The notes below the pieces were generated by a model. The model did no database searches. It was given only the letters and a program-made list of their open reading frames with translations, and was not told the origin of the DNA. Made by a program: the position numbers and the translations under genes. 64,000 nucleotides of DNA, taken from the NCBI RefSeq assembly GCF_003289925.1, contig NZ_QLZQ01000003.1:1-64000 (forward strand). The letters are read 5' to 3'. Below are positions 1 to 8,188 of this stretch, in pieces. Position 1 is the first letter of the stretch, and the number at the start of each line of letters is the position of its first letter. This stretch comes from Planococcus maitriensis (GTDB taxonomy: Bacteria; Bacillota; Bacilli; Bacillales_A; Planococcaceae).

Positions 1-53
1 GAAGCGTGGCGACACGTGCAGCTGACGAATACTAATCGATCGAGGACTTAACC
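1..53 (+). rRNA. 23S rRNA, 3' end (partial)
   Basis: The first bases match the conserved 3' terminus of Bacillales 23S rRNA, including the CTGACGAATACTAATCGATC block and the terminal GGACTTAACC. Only the last 50 or so bases are inside the window. The exact mature 3' end is estimated. Confidence 0.93.
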
Positions 54-117
54 AACAAACTGAAACGCAAGTTTCCCACAATGTCGATTTATCCAGTTTT
101 GAGCGAACAAGCTCAAG

Positions 118-235
<118 letters not shown>

Positions 236-277
236 AATTATCTTTTTTTACTTTGTACCGAGATTTCCTTTTACCTT

Positions 278-350
278 GCTTCCATAGCTCAGCAGGTAGA
301 GTGCTTCCATGGTAAGGAAGAGGTCACCGGTTCGAACCCGGTTGGAAGCT
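278..350 (+). tRNA. tRNA-Thr (GGT)
   Basis: A cloverleaf can be folded with acceptor arm GCTTCCA/TGGAAGC, D-arm TAGCTCAG and T-arm GGTTCGAACCC. The anticodon loop ATGGTAA gives anticodon GGT (Thr). CCA is not encoded. It is the first tRNA after the 5S gene. Confidence 0.96.
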
Positions 351-408
351 TTTGATTCTTTAAAGTTTCTTTACATCGGAAACTGTTTTCTTTATAATTT
401 TTTTGTAA

Positions 409-483
409 GGCCCCTTGGTCAAGCGGTTAAGACACCGCCCTTTCACGGCGGTAACACGGGTTCGAATCCCGTAGGGGTCACCA
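409..483 (+). tRNA. tRNA-Glu (TTC)
   Basis: The cloverleaf has anticodon stem CCGCC/GGCGG around loop CTTTCAC, anticodon TTC (Glu). The T-arm is GGGTTCGAATCCC. The discriminator A at 480 is followed by an encoded CCA (481-483). Confidence 0.96.
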
Positions 484-488
484 TTCAC

Positions 489-564
489 GGAGGATTAGCT
501 CAGCTGGGAGAGCATCTGCCTTACAAGCAGAGGGTCGGCGGTTCGATCCCGTCATCCTCCACCA
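489..564 (+). tRNA. tRNA-Val (TAC)
   Basis: Acceptor arm GGAGGAT/ATCCTCC, D-arm TTAGCTCAG and anticodon loop CTTACAA give anticodon TAC (Val). The discriminator A is followed by an encoded CCA. It starts only five bases after the preceding tRNA. Confidence 0.96.
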
Positions 565-594
565 TGTATCCATTTAGGCTATTAATCGAATAAC

Positions 595-678
595 GGTGGG
601 GTAGCGAAGTGGCTAAACGCGGCGGACTGTAAATCCGCTCCTTCGGGTTCGGCAGTTCGAATCTGCCCCCCACCACCA
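595..678 (+). tRNA. tRNA-Tyr (GTA)
   Basis: A class II tRNA with a long variable arm (CTCCTTCGGG region) and anticodon loop containing GTA (Tyr). Acceptor arm GGTGGGG pairs with CCCCACC. CCA is encoded at 676-678. Confidence 0.96.
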
Positions 679-692
679 GTTTTTTATTGCTT

Positions 693-767
693 TGGGGTAT
701 AGCCAAGCGGTAAGGCAACGGGTTTTGATCCCGTCATGCCCTGGTTCGAATCCAGGTACCCCAGCCA
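693..767 (+). tRNA. tRNA-Gln (TTG)
   Basis: Acceptor arm TGGGGTA/TACCCCA, anticodon loop TTTTGAT with anticodon TTG (Gln), and T-arm CTGGTTCGAATCCAG. CCA is encoded at 765-767. Confidence 0.96.
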
Positions 768-778
768 TTTTTTATTTT

Positions 779-851
779 GAGCCATTAGCTCAGTTGGTAG
801 AGCATCTGACTTTTAATCAGAGGGTCGAAGGTTCGAATCCTTCATGGCTCA
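779..851 (+). tRNA. tRNA-Lys (TTT)
   Basis: Acceptor arm GAGCCAT/ATGGCTC, anticodon stem CTGAC/ATCAG region with loop TTTTAA giving TTT (Lys), and T-loop GGTTCGAATCC. CCA is not encoded. Confidence 0.96.
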
Positions 852-875
852 TTTATCTTTGCGCATTTTTCGCGC

Positions 876-948
876 GGGGCCTTAGCTCAGCTGGGAGAGC
901 GCGACGCTGGCAGCGTCGAGGTCAGGGGTTCGAGCCCCCTAGGCTCCA
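876..948 (+). tRNA. tRNA-Ala (GGC)
   Basis: Cloverleaf with anticodon stem CGACG/CGTCG around loop CTGGCAG, anticodon GGC (Ala), and T-arm GGGGTTCGAGCCCC. CCA is not encoded. It is the last tRNA before the terminator. Confidence 0.95.
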
Positions 949-973
949 TTGTTCCATGTGCAATCCATGTGTA

Positions 974-1012
974 AAAAGCCCGTATCCATTCAATTGGATA
1001 CGGGCTTTTTTT
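974..1012. terminator. Bidirectional terminator of the rRNA-tRNA operon and citA
   Basis: The arms AAGCCCGTATCC and GGATACGGGCTT enclose a short loop. They are flanked by an A-run on the left and a T-run on the right. The stop codon of the convergent citrate synthase gene (1011-1013) lies inside the T-run, so one hairpin probably ends both transcripts. Confidence 0.9.
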
Positions 1013-2090
1013 AGTTTCTGATATATTCCGATTGTGGCCGGAAAATCACGTTATCTTGCTGTTGTTCTATGGCATGGGCAGTCCAGCCGACGATTCGTGC
1101 GATGCTGAAGGTAGGGGTGAATAGTTCAGGCGGCATTTGGATAGACCGCATAATCGCTGCTGCATAAAATTCTACATTGGTATAAAGGGCCCGTCCTGGT
1201 TTTTTCTCATTTAACAATTGGGTGATTTTATTTTCTGCTTTGACTGCAAGGTCCAGCCATGGGTCTTCTTGCTGTAGCTGCTGGCATTTTTCACGGAGTA
1301 GGATAGCGCGCGGATCTTCTGTGCGATATACTCGGTGACCGAAGCCCATGATTTTCTCGCCTTGTGCCAGTTTTTGTTCAATGACCGGATTGACCCTTTC
1401 GGGAGACTGGATTTCATCAAGCAATTCAAGCACTCCGGACGGGGCGCCTCCATGCAAAGGGCCTTTCATCGTACCGATTGCAGAAACGATGGCAGCGCTT
1501 AAGTCGGATTCTGTGGAAATAGTGACACGGCCAGCGAAAGTGGATGCATTCATGCCATGTTCCATTGTTAAGTTCAAATAGGTTTCCAGAGCTTCAGTTT
1601 GTGCGTGTGTCGGTACTTGCCCTTTGATCATCCATAGATAGTTTGCAGTATGGCCCAGGTCGCTTCTTGGCGCGACGAACTCCTGTCCGGTGCTTTGCCG
1701 GTATAGAAGAGCCGTCATTACAGGAAGTGCAGCAGTAAGGGCAATGGCTTGTTGTTGAATCTTCAATTCTTTGAATTCGGCATGCTGATAAGCTGAAACG
1801 AGTGTCCGCATGCCATCCATTAATGAAATTTCTTTGGGTAAAACTTGCGCAATGGCCATAAGATAATCCGGTAATTGACGATAGGATTTTAATTGTTCAA
1901 TAAGTCTTGCGAGTTCTTCATTAGAAGCGTGATGGCCGTGCCACAGGAAGTAGGCGGTCTGTTCGAAGCTCTTTTGATTGATCACTTCATTGATCAATGT
2001 TCCGCGATAACGGAGTTCACCCTTATCTCCTTCGACAGATGCAATGGCAGTTTGAACGGCGATAATGCCTTTAAGGCCTTTTTGAAACAT
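1011..2090 (-). CDS. citA: Citrate synthase, CitA type
   Basis: A 359-residue citrate synthase that condenses oxaloacetate and acetyl-CoA. The catalytic histidine motifs GPLHGGAPSG and MGFGHRVYRTEDPRA are present. The usual NVDFYS catalytic aspartate site reads TNVEFYAA, with Glu for Asp; as I recall, B. subtilis CitA, the minor citrate synthase, has the same change. The start is set by GGAGGAA a few bases upstream. It is divergent from a LysR regulator resembling CitR, as in B. subtilis, where CitR represses citA. This pairing favours CitA over the main TCA enzyme CitZ. Confidence 0.9.
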   Translation of the reverse strand: MFQKGLKGIIAVQTAIASVEGDKGELRYRGTLINEVINQKSFEQTAYFLWHGHHASNEELARLIEQLKSYRQLPDYLMAIAQVLPKEISLMDGMRTLVSAYQHAEFKELKIQQQAIALTAALPVMTALLYRQSTGQEFVAPRSDLGHTANYLWMIKGQVPTHAQTEALETYLNLTMEHGMNASTFAGRVTISTESDLSAAIVSAIGTMKGPLHGGAPSGVLELLDEIQSPERVNPVIEQKLAQGEKIMGFGHRVYRTEDPRAILLREKCQQLQQEDPWLDLAVKAENKITQLLNEKKPGRALYTNVEFYAAAIMRSIQMPPELFTPTFSIARIVGWTAHAIEQQQDNVIFRPQSEYIRN

Positions 2091-2125
2091 GGAAATTCCT
2101 CCTTTTTTTCAAGTATAAGCTGCAG

Positions 2126-2146
2126 CTTTAATTATGAAAATTAAAG
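2126..2146. promoter_or_regulatory. Inverted repeat between citA and citR, candidate CitR site
   Basis: A perfect 8-bp inverted repeat, CTTTAATT and AATTAAAG, with a 5-base spacer, lies 35 bases from the citA start and about 48 bases from citR. LysR regulators typically bind such dyads between divergent genes. The symmetric T-N11-A signature is not present, so the assignment rests on position and symmetry. Confidence 0.45.
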
Positions 2147-2193
2147 ATTTATAATTGAAATAATTAAAAAAACTAATTGAAAGGGGAACGGAA

Positions 2194-3075
2194 ATGGAGA
2201 TGCAATGGCTGAGGACCTTTGCGGATGCGGCGGATACTTTGAACTTCCGTAAGACGTCCGAACGCTTGATGCTGTCGCAGCCGAGTGTGACGGTGCATAT
2301 TCGGCAATTGGAAGAGTATTTGGGGATTCGCCTGTTTGACCGCATCAAGAACCGCGTGGTGTTAACAGAGGAAGGGCGCCATTTTAAACAGCAGGCAGAA
2401 ATATTGGTAGAAAAATTCGATTCGACAGTGGATGAGCTTCAATCATTTGCCCAAGGCTATCGGCGAAAATGGACCATCGCGATCTCCCCGTTAATGGCAG
2501 AGACGGTGCTGCCGTATATCCTAAAGTCGTTTACGAAAGCGCATCCGGACCTTGAGCTGGTTATCCGTGTGGAAGAGTCGGAAGCGATTGAAGAACTGGT
2601 AGAGAGCGGGGAAGTGTCTGCTGGCATCTCCGCTTTGCTGCCGGTAAAACGAGTGATTCTCCATGAAGTGGTTTATGAAGATCCTTTGCTGCTCATTGTG
2701 CCGAGGGATGCTTATGATGATGAGCGGGGCCCGGTGGTTTCAGCTGAAGAGGTTTTGCAGCAGAGTTTCATCTTTACCCATCATCATCCCGTTTTTTGGG
2801 AAGAGTTGCTGGTGAAATTACGCGTGCAGCTCCCAGGTATCCGCACGATGACAGTGACGCAGGCCCATATCGCGAAACGGTTTATCCAGGAAGGGCTCGG
2901 CGTATCGTTTTTGCCGAAGTCGATGGTGCGCCGAGAGTTGATTGAAGGGCGTTTGATGGAAGCGCGTTTTGACTTGTTCCCGTTGCCCACTGTTGCGACG
3001 TATTTCCTGTCCCTCAGCATGGGGGAACTGGAGAAAGATTTTTTGAGCCGTGTGCAATCGGTTTATTTCTGGTGA
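2194..3075 (+). CDS. citR: LysR-family transcriptional regulator, CitR-like
   Basis: A 293-residue LysR regulator. The N-terminal winged helix-turn-helix (about residues 1-60) includes LSQPSVTVHIRQLEEYLGIR. A periplasmic-binding-like effector domain follows. The C-terminal stretch with TVTQAHIAKRFIQEGLGVSF closely resembles my recollection of B. subtilis CitR. It is divergent from citA, so its expected job is repression of citA. GAAAGGGG precedes the ATG. Confidence 0.85.
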   Translation: MEMQWLRTFADAADTLNFRKTSERLMLSQPSVTVHIRQLEEYLGIRLFDRIKNRVVLTEEGRHFKQQAEILVEKFDSTVDELQSFAQGYRRKWTIAISPLMAETVLPYILKSFTKAHPDLELVIRVEESEAIEELVESGEVSAGISALLPVKRVILHEVVYEDPLLLIVPRDAYDDERGPVVSAEEVLQQSFIFTHHHPVFWEELLVKLRVQLPGIRTMTVTQAHIAKRFIQEGLGVSFLPKSMVRRELIEGRLMEARFDLFPLPTVATYFLSLSMGELEKDFLSRVQSVYFW

Positions 3076-3154
3076 GTTGAAGAAGCGATAGTTTTATTGA
3101 AAATGGCGAATTTGACGGATGCACTGGTATACTGCAGATAAGGAGGGGATGGAT

Positions 3155-3721
3155 ATGTATATTGAACAGCGCAATATTCGGCTTCGTTTGCTGAAACGTG
3201 AGGATTTTGAGGCATTATGGGCACTTTATACACCGGACATCTTCGAATATATGCTGACTAAGGTGGAACGTTTCGAAGATTTAGAAGCGTGGTTATCGGC
3301 TGGAATGAACCAATCCAATGTCCTGGTATTTGCCGTGGAGCTTCCGGAAAGCGGTGAAATCGTCGGCACGACCCGCATTTATTCGATTGATGACACGAAC
3401 AAGAGTTGTGAAATTGGAGCAACTTTCTATAGTGAAAAAGCACAGCGCACACATGTCAATACGGCCGTCAAACATGCACTGCTAGGCTATTGCTTCGAAG
3501 AACGGGAGATGATCCGCGTCCAGTTCAAAACCGATGCTGAAAATATCCGTTCCCAAAAATCGATCGAACGGATAGGGGCGGTGAAAGAAGGGCATTTACG
3601 TAACGAACGAATCCGCTCGACGGGCGAACCGCGGGACGCTATCATCTATTCCATCATTGACCGGGAATGGCCTGAGGTGAAAAAATCATTGGAAGAAAAA
3701 ATGAATAAATATTCGGAATAA
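3155..3721 (+). CDS. GNAT-family N-acetyltransferase
   Basis: A 188-residue acetyltransferase of the RimJ/RimL type. The beginning (RNIRLRLLKREDFEALW) and the C-terminal ENIRSQKSIERIGAVKEGHL, which is the acetyl-CoA-binding and loop region, are typical. Start chosen at 3155 because AGGAGG (3141-3146) is 8 bases upstream; the ATG at 3149 is too close. The substrate is unknown; the family includes ribosomal-protein and amino-group acetylases. Confidence 0.8.
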   Translation: MYIEQRNIRLRLLKREDFEALWALYTPDIFEYMLTKVERFEDLEAWLSAGMNQSNVLVFAVELPESGEIVGTTRIYSIDDTNKSCEIGATFYSEKAQRTHVNTAVKHALLGYCFEEREMIRVQFKTDAENIRSQKSIERIGAVKEGHLRNERIRSTGEPRDAIIYSIIDREWPEVKKSLEEKMNKYSE

Positions 3722-3728
3722 TGTAAGG

Positions 3729-3758
3729 TTGAGCCAAGAGAACCTCAGAGGGTACAAT
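3729..3758 (+). promoter_or_regulatory. Sigma-A-like promoter of rocF
   Basis: TTGAGC (3729-3734) and TACAAT (3753-3758) with an 18-base spacer sit between the acetyltransferase stop codon and the arginase start. This suggests arginase is transcribed independently of the gene before it. Confidence 0.6.
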
Positions 3759-3788
3759 GAATGTATCTTACTGAGGGGGTATAAAATA

Positions 3789-4697
3789 ATGAATAAATTA
3801 AATGTTTCTATTATAGGTGTACCAATGGATCACGGGCAAATGCGCCGCGGCGTCGATATGGGGCCAAGCGCAATCCGTTATGCGGGCGTAGTGGACCGCA
3901 TTGAAAACCTGGGGCACGAAGTAAATGACGAAGGTGATATCCAAATCCGCAAGGCAGATGGCAAAGTGGATGAGAACACCAATTTGCGCAATATGGACGT
4001 AATTACCGAAGCAACAGAAGCGCTCGGAGAAAAGGTTTCAGGCGTGGCTAAAGCCGGGAATTTCCCATTAGTGTTGGGCGGCGACCATAGTATCGCAATC
4101 GGCACGCTTGCCGGCATTTCAGAGCATTACGAGAATTTGGGCGTCATCTGGTATGATGCGCATGCAGATATGAACACGAGCGAAACTTCGCCATCAGGCA
4201 ATATCCACGGCATGCCGCTTGCAGCGAGCTTCGGGCATGGCCATGAGAAATTGACGAATATCCGCGGCTATTCGCCGAAAGTGAAGCCGGAGAACATCGT
4301 CATCATCGGGGCGCGTTCTGTCGATCCAGGGGAGCGCGAATTGATCAAAGAGCACGGCATCAAAGTGTTCAGCATGCACGAAATCGACAAGATGGGCATG
4401 GACCATGTCATGCAGGAATCGATCCGCTACTTGCGCGAAGAGCGTAAAACGGACGGCGTCCACCTGTCGCTGGATCTTGACGGAATCGATCCGATGTATA
4501 CACCGGGCGTCGGTACGCCGGTGCCGGGCGGCATCAGCTACCGCGAAAGCCATTTGGCGATGGAAATGCTGTTCGACGCAGGGCTGATCACATCCGCAGA
4601 GTTTGTCGAAGTTAACCCGATCCTTGATGAAAAGAACCGTACAGCCGATGTGGCGGTTGCATTGATCGGTTCATTGCTTGGCGAAAAATTGGTATAA
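3789..4697 (+). CDS. rocF: Arginase
   Basis: A 302-residue arginase that hydrolyses L-arginine to ornithine and urea in the cytoplasm. The Mn2+-binding motifs are visible: GGDHSIAIG, WYDAHADMNT and SLDLDGIDPMYTPGVGTP. The start at 3789 (MNKLNVSIIGVPMDHGQ) has GAGGGGG upstream; an earlier in-frame start lacks a ribosome-binding site. It precedes sigW, as in several Bacillus relatives. A terminator follows directly. Confidence 0.95.
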   Translation: MNKLNVSIIGVPMDHGQMRRGVDMGPSAIRYAGVVDRIENLGHEVNDEGDIQIRKADGKVDENTNLRNMDVITEATEALGEKVSGVAKAGNFPLVLGGDHSIAIGTLAGISEHYENLGVIWYDAHADMNTSETSPSGNIHGMPLAASFGHGHEKLTNIRGYSPKVKPENIVIIGARSVDPGERELIKEHGIKVFSMHEIDKMGMDHVMQESIRYLREERKTDGVHLSLDLDGIDPMYTPGVGTPVPGGISYRESHLAMEMLFDAGLITSAEFVEVNPILDEKNRTADVAVALIGSLLGEKLV

Positions 4698-4705
4698 GAA
4701 TAAGG

Positions 4706-4738
4706 CGGCTGTCCGGAATTTCCGGGCGGCTTTTTTTA
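4706..4738 (+). terminator. Terminator after rocF
   Basis: A hairpin with core CCGGAA/TTCCGG, extended by GC and GU pairs, is followed by seven T residues. It separates rocF from sigW. Confidence 0.75.
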
Positions 4739-4906
4739 TTGTATGGAATGTATAAGAGATTAGGGAGAAGGGTGCAGGACTGCCGGAGAGCACATTGCAT
4801 GATTTTTATCAGCGGAATAATAAACTGATGAATTCATTCAAAGAACTGGAAATTGGCTGGTTTTTTCTGGACATGGTTTGATAGGATAGAGGAAGAGAGA
4901 AAAAAA

Positions 4907-4934
4907 TGAAACTTTTTCGGAACTGGATCGTATA
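4907..4934 (+). promoter_or_regulatory. SigW-type ECF promoter, autoregulation of sigW
   Basis: TGAAAC (4907-4912) and CGTATA (4929-4934) with a 16-base spacer match the B. subtilis sigma-W consensus (TGAAAC-N16-CGTA). It ends 36 bases before the sigW start, so sigW-rsiW should be autoregulated. Confidence 0.92.
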
Positions 4935-4969
4935 TAAAAGACAGCCGCATGGCGGAGGGAAATGAGATC

Positions 4970-5533
4970 ATGGATGCGTTAGTAAATAAACGAATAAAAC
5001 GAGTCATGAAGGGCGACCAAGACGCATTTGCCGAAATCGTGGAGCTGTATCAACATCAATTGTTCCAGATTTGCTACCGGATGCTCGGCAACCGGCATGA
5101 AGCGGAAGATATTGCACAGGAAGCATTTACGCGGGCCTATGTGAACATACACACTTTTGACCAAAACCGTAAATTTTCCACGTGGCTTTACCGCATCGCC
5201 ACCAATCTGTGCATAGACCGGATCCGCAAGAAAAAGCCGGATTATCATTTGGATGCGGAAGTCAAAGGCACGGAAGGCTTGAATATGTATTCGAAGATTG
5301 CCAATGATGAAGAGCTTCCGGAAGAAGAGTTAATGCGGATGGAAGTCCAGGAGCGGGTGCAGTACGAAATAAGCCGCTTGCCGGATAAGTACCGGGCAGC
5401 GATTGTGTTAAAATATATCGAGGAATTGCCGCTGGCTGAAATCAGCGAAATCCTGGATTTACCGCTTGGCACGGTGAAAACGCGGATACACCGCGGGCGC
5501 GAAGCACTTCGCAAGCAATTGAGCAATTTGTAG
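4970..5533 (+). CDS. sigW: ECF RNA polymerase sigma factor SigW
   Basis: A 187-residue ECF sigma factor, the same length as B. subtilis SigW. Region 2 reads CYRMLGNRHEAEDIAQEAF and FSTWLYRIATNLCIDRIRKK. Region 4 reads PDKYRAAIVLKYIEELPL and PLGTVKTRIHRGREALRKQL. The start at 4970 follows GGCGGAGGG with 10 bases spacing and gives the family length; the ATG at 4949 would add seven unsupported residues. It directs the cell-envelope and antibiotic stress regulon. RsiW, encoded immediately downstream, holds it inactive. Confidence 0.96.
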   Translation: MDALVNKRIKRVMKGDQDAFAEIVELYQHQLFQICYRMLGNRHEAEDIAQEAFTRAYVNIHTFDQNRKFSTWLYRIATNLCIDRIRKKKPDYHLDAEVKGTEGLNMYSKIANDEELPEEELMRMEVQERVQYEISRLPDKYRAAIVLKYIEELPLAEISEILDLPLGTVKTRIHRGREALRKQLSNL

Positions 5534-5542
5534 GAGGCGAGC

Positions 5543-6181
5543 ATGATGAATGCGTGTCCGGAGAAAGTCATTCGCATGATGGACGATTACCTAGACGGGG
5601 AAATCAGCCCATCAGAGGAAAAAGAACTGAAAGACTACTTGCAGAGCTGCAGCGACTGCAGGAAAATATATCAAGAACTGACCAAGACCATTGCGTTCGT
5701 CCAAAGCGTTTCGCACGTCCAGGCACCGCCGGATTTTGTGCAAAAGACGATGGCCGGTTTACCGAAAGAATCCCAGCGTGTCGGGGTAAAACGTTTTATG
5801 CGACATCATCCGCTGATGATTGCGGCGGCACTTTTCGTCTTGTTGATGAGTGCAGCGATGATGTCGAGCTTCAGTGACGACCAGCAATTCTCATTCACAA
5901 AACAAGAGAATTTAGTGGTCGAGGGGCAGACGGTCGTGGTGCCGGAAGGCCAAACGGTAATCGGGGATTTGACGATCCGCAATGGCGATCTGCGCGTGGA
6001 CGGTGAACTTGAAGGAGACGTGACGATCGTCAACGGCCAGTATATGGCATCGAGTGGCGTCATCAACGGTGAAATCGAGGAAATCGATCAAGTATTCGAA
6101 TGGCTCTGGTATACGATCAAAGGGACATTCCAGGATGCTATGAGCTTTTTTGGCGGCGATGACCAATCAATAGAGGAGTAA
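5543..6181 (+). CDS. rsiW: Anti-sigma-W factor RsiW
   Basis: A 212-residue single-pass membrane anti-sigma factor. The N-terminal ZAS-like domain contains CPEKVIRMMDDYLDGE and a CSDC pair. The zinc-ligand His of the usual HxxxCxxC motif is Tyr here (DYLQSCSDC). One transmembrane segment is at about residues 88-107. The outside part has GQTVIGDLTIRNGDLRVDGE, repeats like polymer-forming beta-helices. It should bind SigW and be destroyed by regulated proteolysis. AGGAGG lies 5-8 bases before two adjacent ATGs (5543, 5546). Confidence 0.93.
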   Translation: MMNACPEKVIRMMDDYLDGEISPSEEKELKDYLQSCSDCRKIYQELTKTIAFVQSVSHVQAPPDFVQKTMAGLPKESQRVGVKRFMRHHPLMIAAALFVLLMSAAMMSSFSDDQQFSFTKQENLVVEGQTVVVPEGQTVIGDLTIRNGDLRVDGELEGDVTIVNGQYMASSGVINGEIEEIDQVFEWLWYTIKGTFQDAMSFFGGDDQSIEE

Positions 6182-6211
6182 AGCCCATCCATTCAATGGA
6201 TGGGCTTTTTG
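6182..6211 (+). terminator. Terminator after rsiW
   Basis: AGCCCATCC and GGATGGGCT around ATTCAAT, followed by T residues, directly after the rsiW stop. It separates sigW-rsiW from cdaA. Confidence 0.9.
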
Positions 6212-6281
6212 CATGGAGGCAGATGTCTCGGGATATGATATACTGAAACCATATGCACATGGAGAAAAGCGAGGGTTGCAG

Positions 6282-7118
6282 ATGCCTTTTTTGGAAAACT
6301 TCAATGACCAGACGCCGCTTCAGATGATCGGCAATGTGATCGACATCCTGTTGGTCTGGTTCGTTATTTACAAACTTATTACTGTTATCAAGGGAACGAA
6401 GGCTGTCCAGCTATTAAAAGGAATCTTCTTTATTATCATCGCGCGTCTTGTGACCCAGGCGCTCAACCTGGAAACGCTTGGCTGGATCATGCAGCAAGTG
6501 CTCGAATGGGGTTTTCTTGCCATCATCATCATCTTCCAGCCGGAACTGAGACGCGCACTCGAACAGCTCGGGCGCGGGAAATTGTTCTCGAGCAGTACAC
6601 TGAATGAAGAATCAGAGCGCAACCGCTTGATTGAAGCGATGAGCAAGTCGGTCAGTTATATGGCGAAGCGCCGGATCGGGGCGCTCATTTCAATCGAGCG
6701 TGAAACCGGGCTCAGTGAATACATAGAGACGGGCATTCCGATGAATTCGGACATCACCTCCGAATTGATGATCAACCTATTCATTCCGAACACGCCGCTG
6801 CATGACGGTGCGGTCATTGTCCAGAAGAACCGCATCGCTGCGGCAGCGTGCTATTTACCGCTGTCCGAGAGCCCGTTCATTTCGAAAGAGCTGGGGACGC
6901 GCCACCGCGCAGCACTCGGCATCAGTGAAGTGACGGATGCGATCACCATTGTCGTGTCGGAAGAGACCGGTGCGATCAGCTTGACGGCAAACGGCGATTT
7001 GCACCGCAATTTGTCGCTCGAAGACTTTGAAGTGAAGCTTCGCCGTATCTGGTTCGGTGCAGAACAACAACAGGCCGCAACTTCCTGGTGGAATTGGAGG
7101 GGGAAAAAGAATGGATAA
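6282..7118 (+). CDS. cdaA: Diadenylate cyclase CdaA
   Basis: A 278-residue membrane diadenylate cyclase that makes c-di-AMP from two ATP. Three N-terminal membrane helices (about residues 15-95) precede the DAC domain with motifs LHDGAVIV and GTRHRAALG, the catalytic DGA and RHR signatures. The start at 6282 gives MPFLENF and a length like B. subtilis CdaA; GAGGGTTGCAG is the weak ribosome-binding site. The C-terminus (WWNWRGKKNG) overlaps cdaR by 8 bases. In this conserved cdaA-cdaR-glmM operon CdaR and GlmM modulate the cyclase. Confidence 0.97.
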   Translation: MPFLENFNDQTPLQMIGNVIDILLVWFVIYKLITVIKGTKAVQLLKGIFFIIIARLVTQALNLETLGWIMQQVLEWGFLAIIIIFQPELRRALEQLGRGKLFSSSTLNEESERNRLIEAMSKSVSYMAKRRIGALISIERETGLSEYIETGIPMNSDITSELMINLFIPNTPLHDGAVIVQKNRIAAAACYLPLSESPFISKELGTRHRAALGISEVTDAITIVVSEETGAISLTANGDLHRNLSLEDFEVKLRRIWFGAEQQQAATSWWNWRGKKNG

Positions 7119-8115
7119 GATGATGGACAATCCGTGGTTTCTTCGGATCATGGCATTATTCCTGGCCTTTCTGCTCTTCTTTTCCGTCCAGACGGAAAAC
7201 AATACGACCACGACCGAAACCGGAAGAGTGTCGGAAATGATCGAAGATGTGGAACTGCAAGTGTATTATGATGAGAGCTTGATGGTCAGCGGCGTGCCGG
7301 AAACGGTCGACTTGTATTTAAGCGGCCCGGCAAGCATCATCCAGACGACGCGCCAGCTCGATGATTACACGCTGTTCATCGATTTGCGCAGCCTGCCTTT
7401 GGGTGAGCATCAAGTGCCGATCCAGACGGAAAACCTGTCGGAACAATTAAGTGCCCGCATGGACCCGGCATTCGTGAACGTCGTGCTCGAGGAGCGGGTG
7501 TCCCAGGAATTCGGCATTGACGCTGAAATGAACGAGCGCTTGCTGGCGGAAGGCTTTGTCTTGGACGGCTTATCTGTCGAACCGGACAAAGTCACTGTAA
7601 CCGGCCCGCAAAGTGTCATCAACGCCATCAGCTTTGTCAAAGCGACAGTGACCGGGGAGCCGGAAATCAAGGAATCCTTCACTGCTGAAGCACGTGTCCG
7701 CGTACTGGCAGAGGACTTGACGAAACTCGACAATGTCACGATTGAACCGGAATCCGTTGCAGTGGATGTCACGGTAGAGGAATACAGCCGTGAGCTGCCG
7801 GTGCGCATCGAAGTGAACGGCGACCCGCAGACGGGCATTACCATTAACTCCTGGACGCCATCAAGTGAGCAAGTACGGGTTTTCGGCCCGCGCAGCGTAG
7901 TGGATGCGATGGAAGAATACGTCATCGAAGTGGAAGCGAACAGCGTCACCGCATCCGATACGACGGTGACGGTCGAATTGCCGATTCCAGCGGGTGCATC
8001 AGGCGTTTCCCCGGGAGAGATGCAGGTAGAAGCAGATATTTCAGTGGATGAATCCTTGCTCGTGCCCGAGGAATTAGAAAATCCCGAAATTGCCGAGAGT
8101 AACAATGAAGAATAA
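7111..8115 (+). CDS. cdaR: CdaA regulatory protein CdaR (YbbR repeats)
   Basis: A 334-residue extracytoplasmic protein with one N-terminal membrane anchor (NPWFLRIMALFLAFLLFFSV) followed by three YbbR-type repeats of about 80 residues. As I recall, B. subtilis CdaR is about 480 residues with four repeats, so this one looks one repeat shorter. It regulates CdaA at the membrane. The start at 7111 follows GGAGGGGG and overlaps the end of cdaA, implying translational coupling. Confidence 0.92.
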   Translation: MDKMMDNPWFLRIMALFLAFLLFFSVQTENNTTTTETGRVSEMIEDVELQVYYDESLMVSGVPETVDLYLSGPASIIQTTRQLDDYTLFIDLRSLPLGEHQVPIQTENLSEQLSARMDPAFVNVVLEERVSQEFGIDAEMNERLLAEGFVLDGLSVEPDKVTVTGPQSVINAISFVKATVTGEPEIKESFTAEARVRVLAEDLTKLDNVTIEPESVAVDVTVEEYSRELPVRIEVNGDPQTGITINSWTPSSEQVRVFGPRSVVDAMEEYVIEVEANSVTASDTTVTVELPIPAGASGVSPGEMQVEADISVDESLLVPEELENPEIAESNNEE

Positions 8116-8188
8116 AAAATAGCTAAAAATGTAAACTTAGGTTAATATAAACAAATCATATTACAGAGTGATTGAAGGAGCGAAAAGA

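Noticed and set aside
2126-2146. Classical LysR T-N11-A motif between citA and citR
   Set aside because: The dyad is perfect, but the symmetric positions are A and T in the wrong order. I kept only the inverted repeat as a candidate site.
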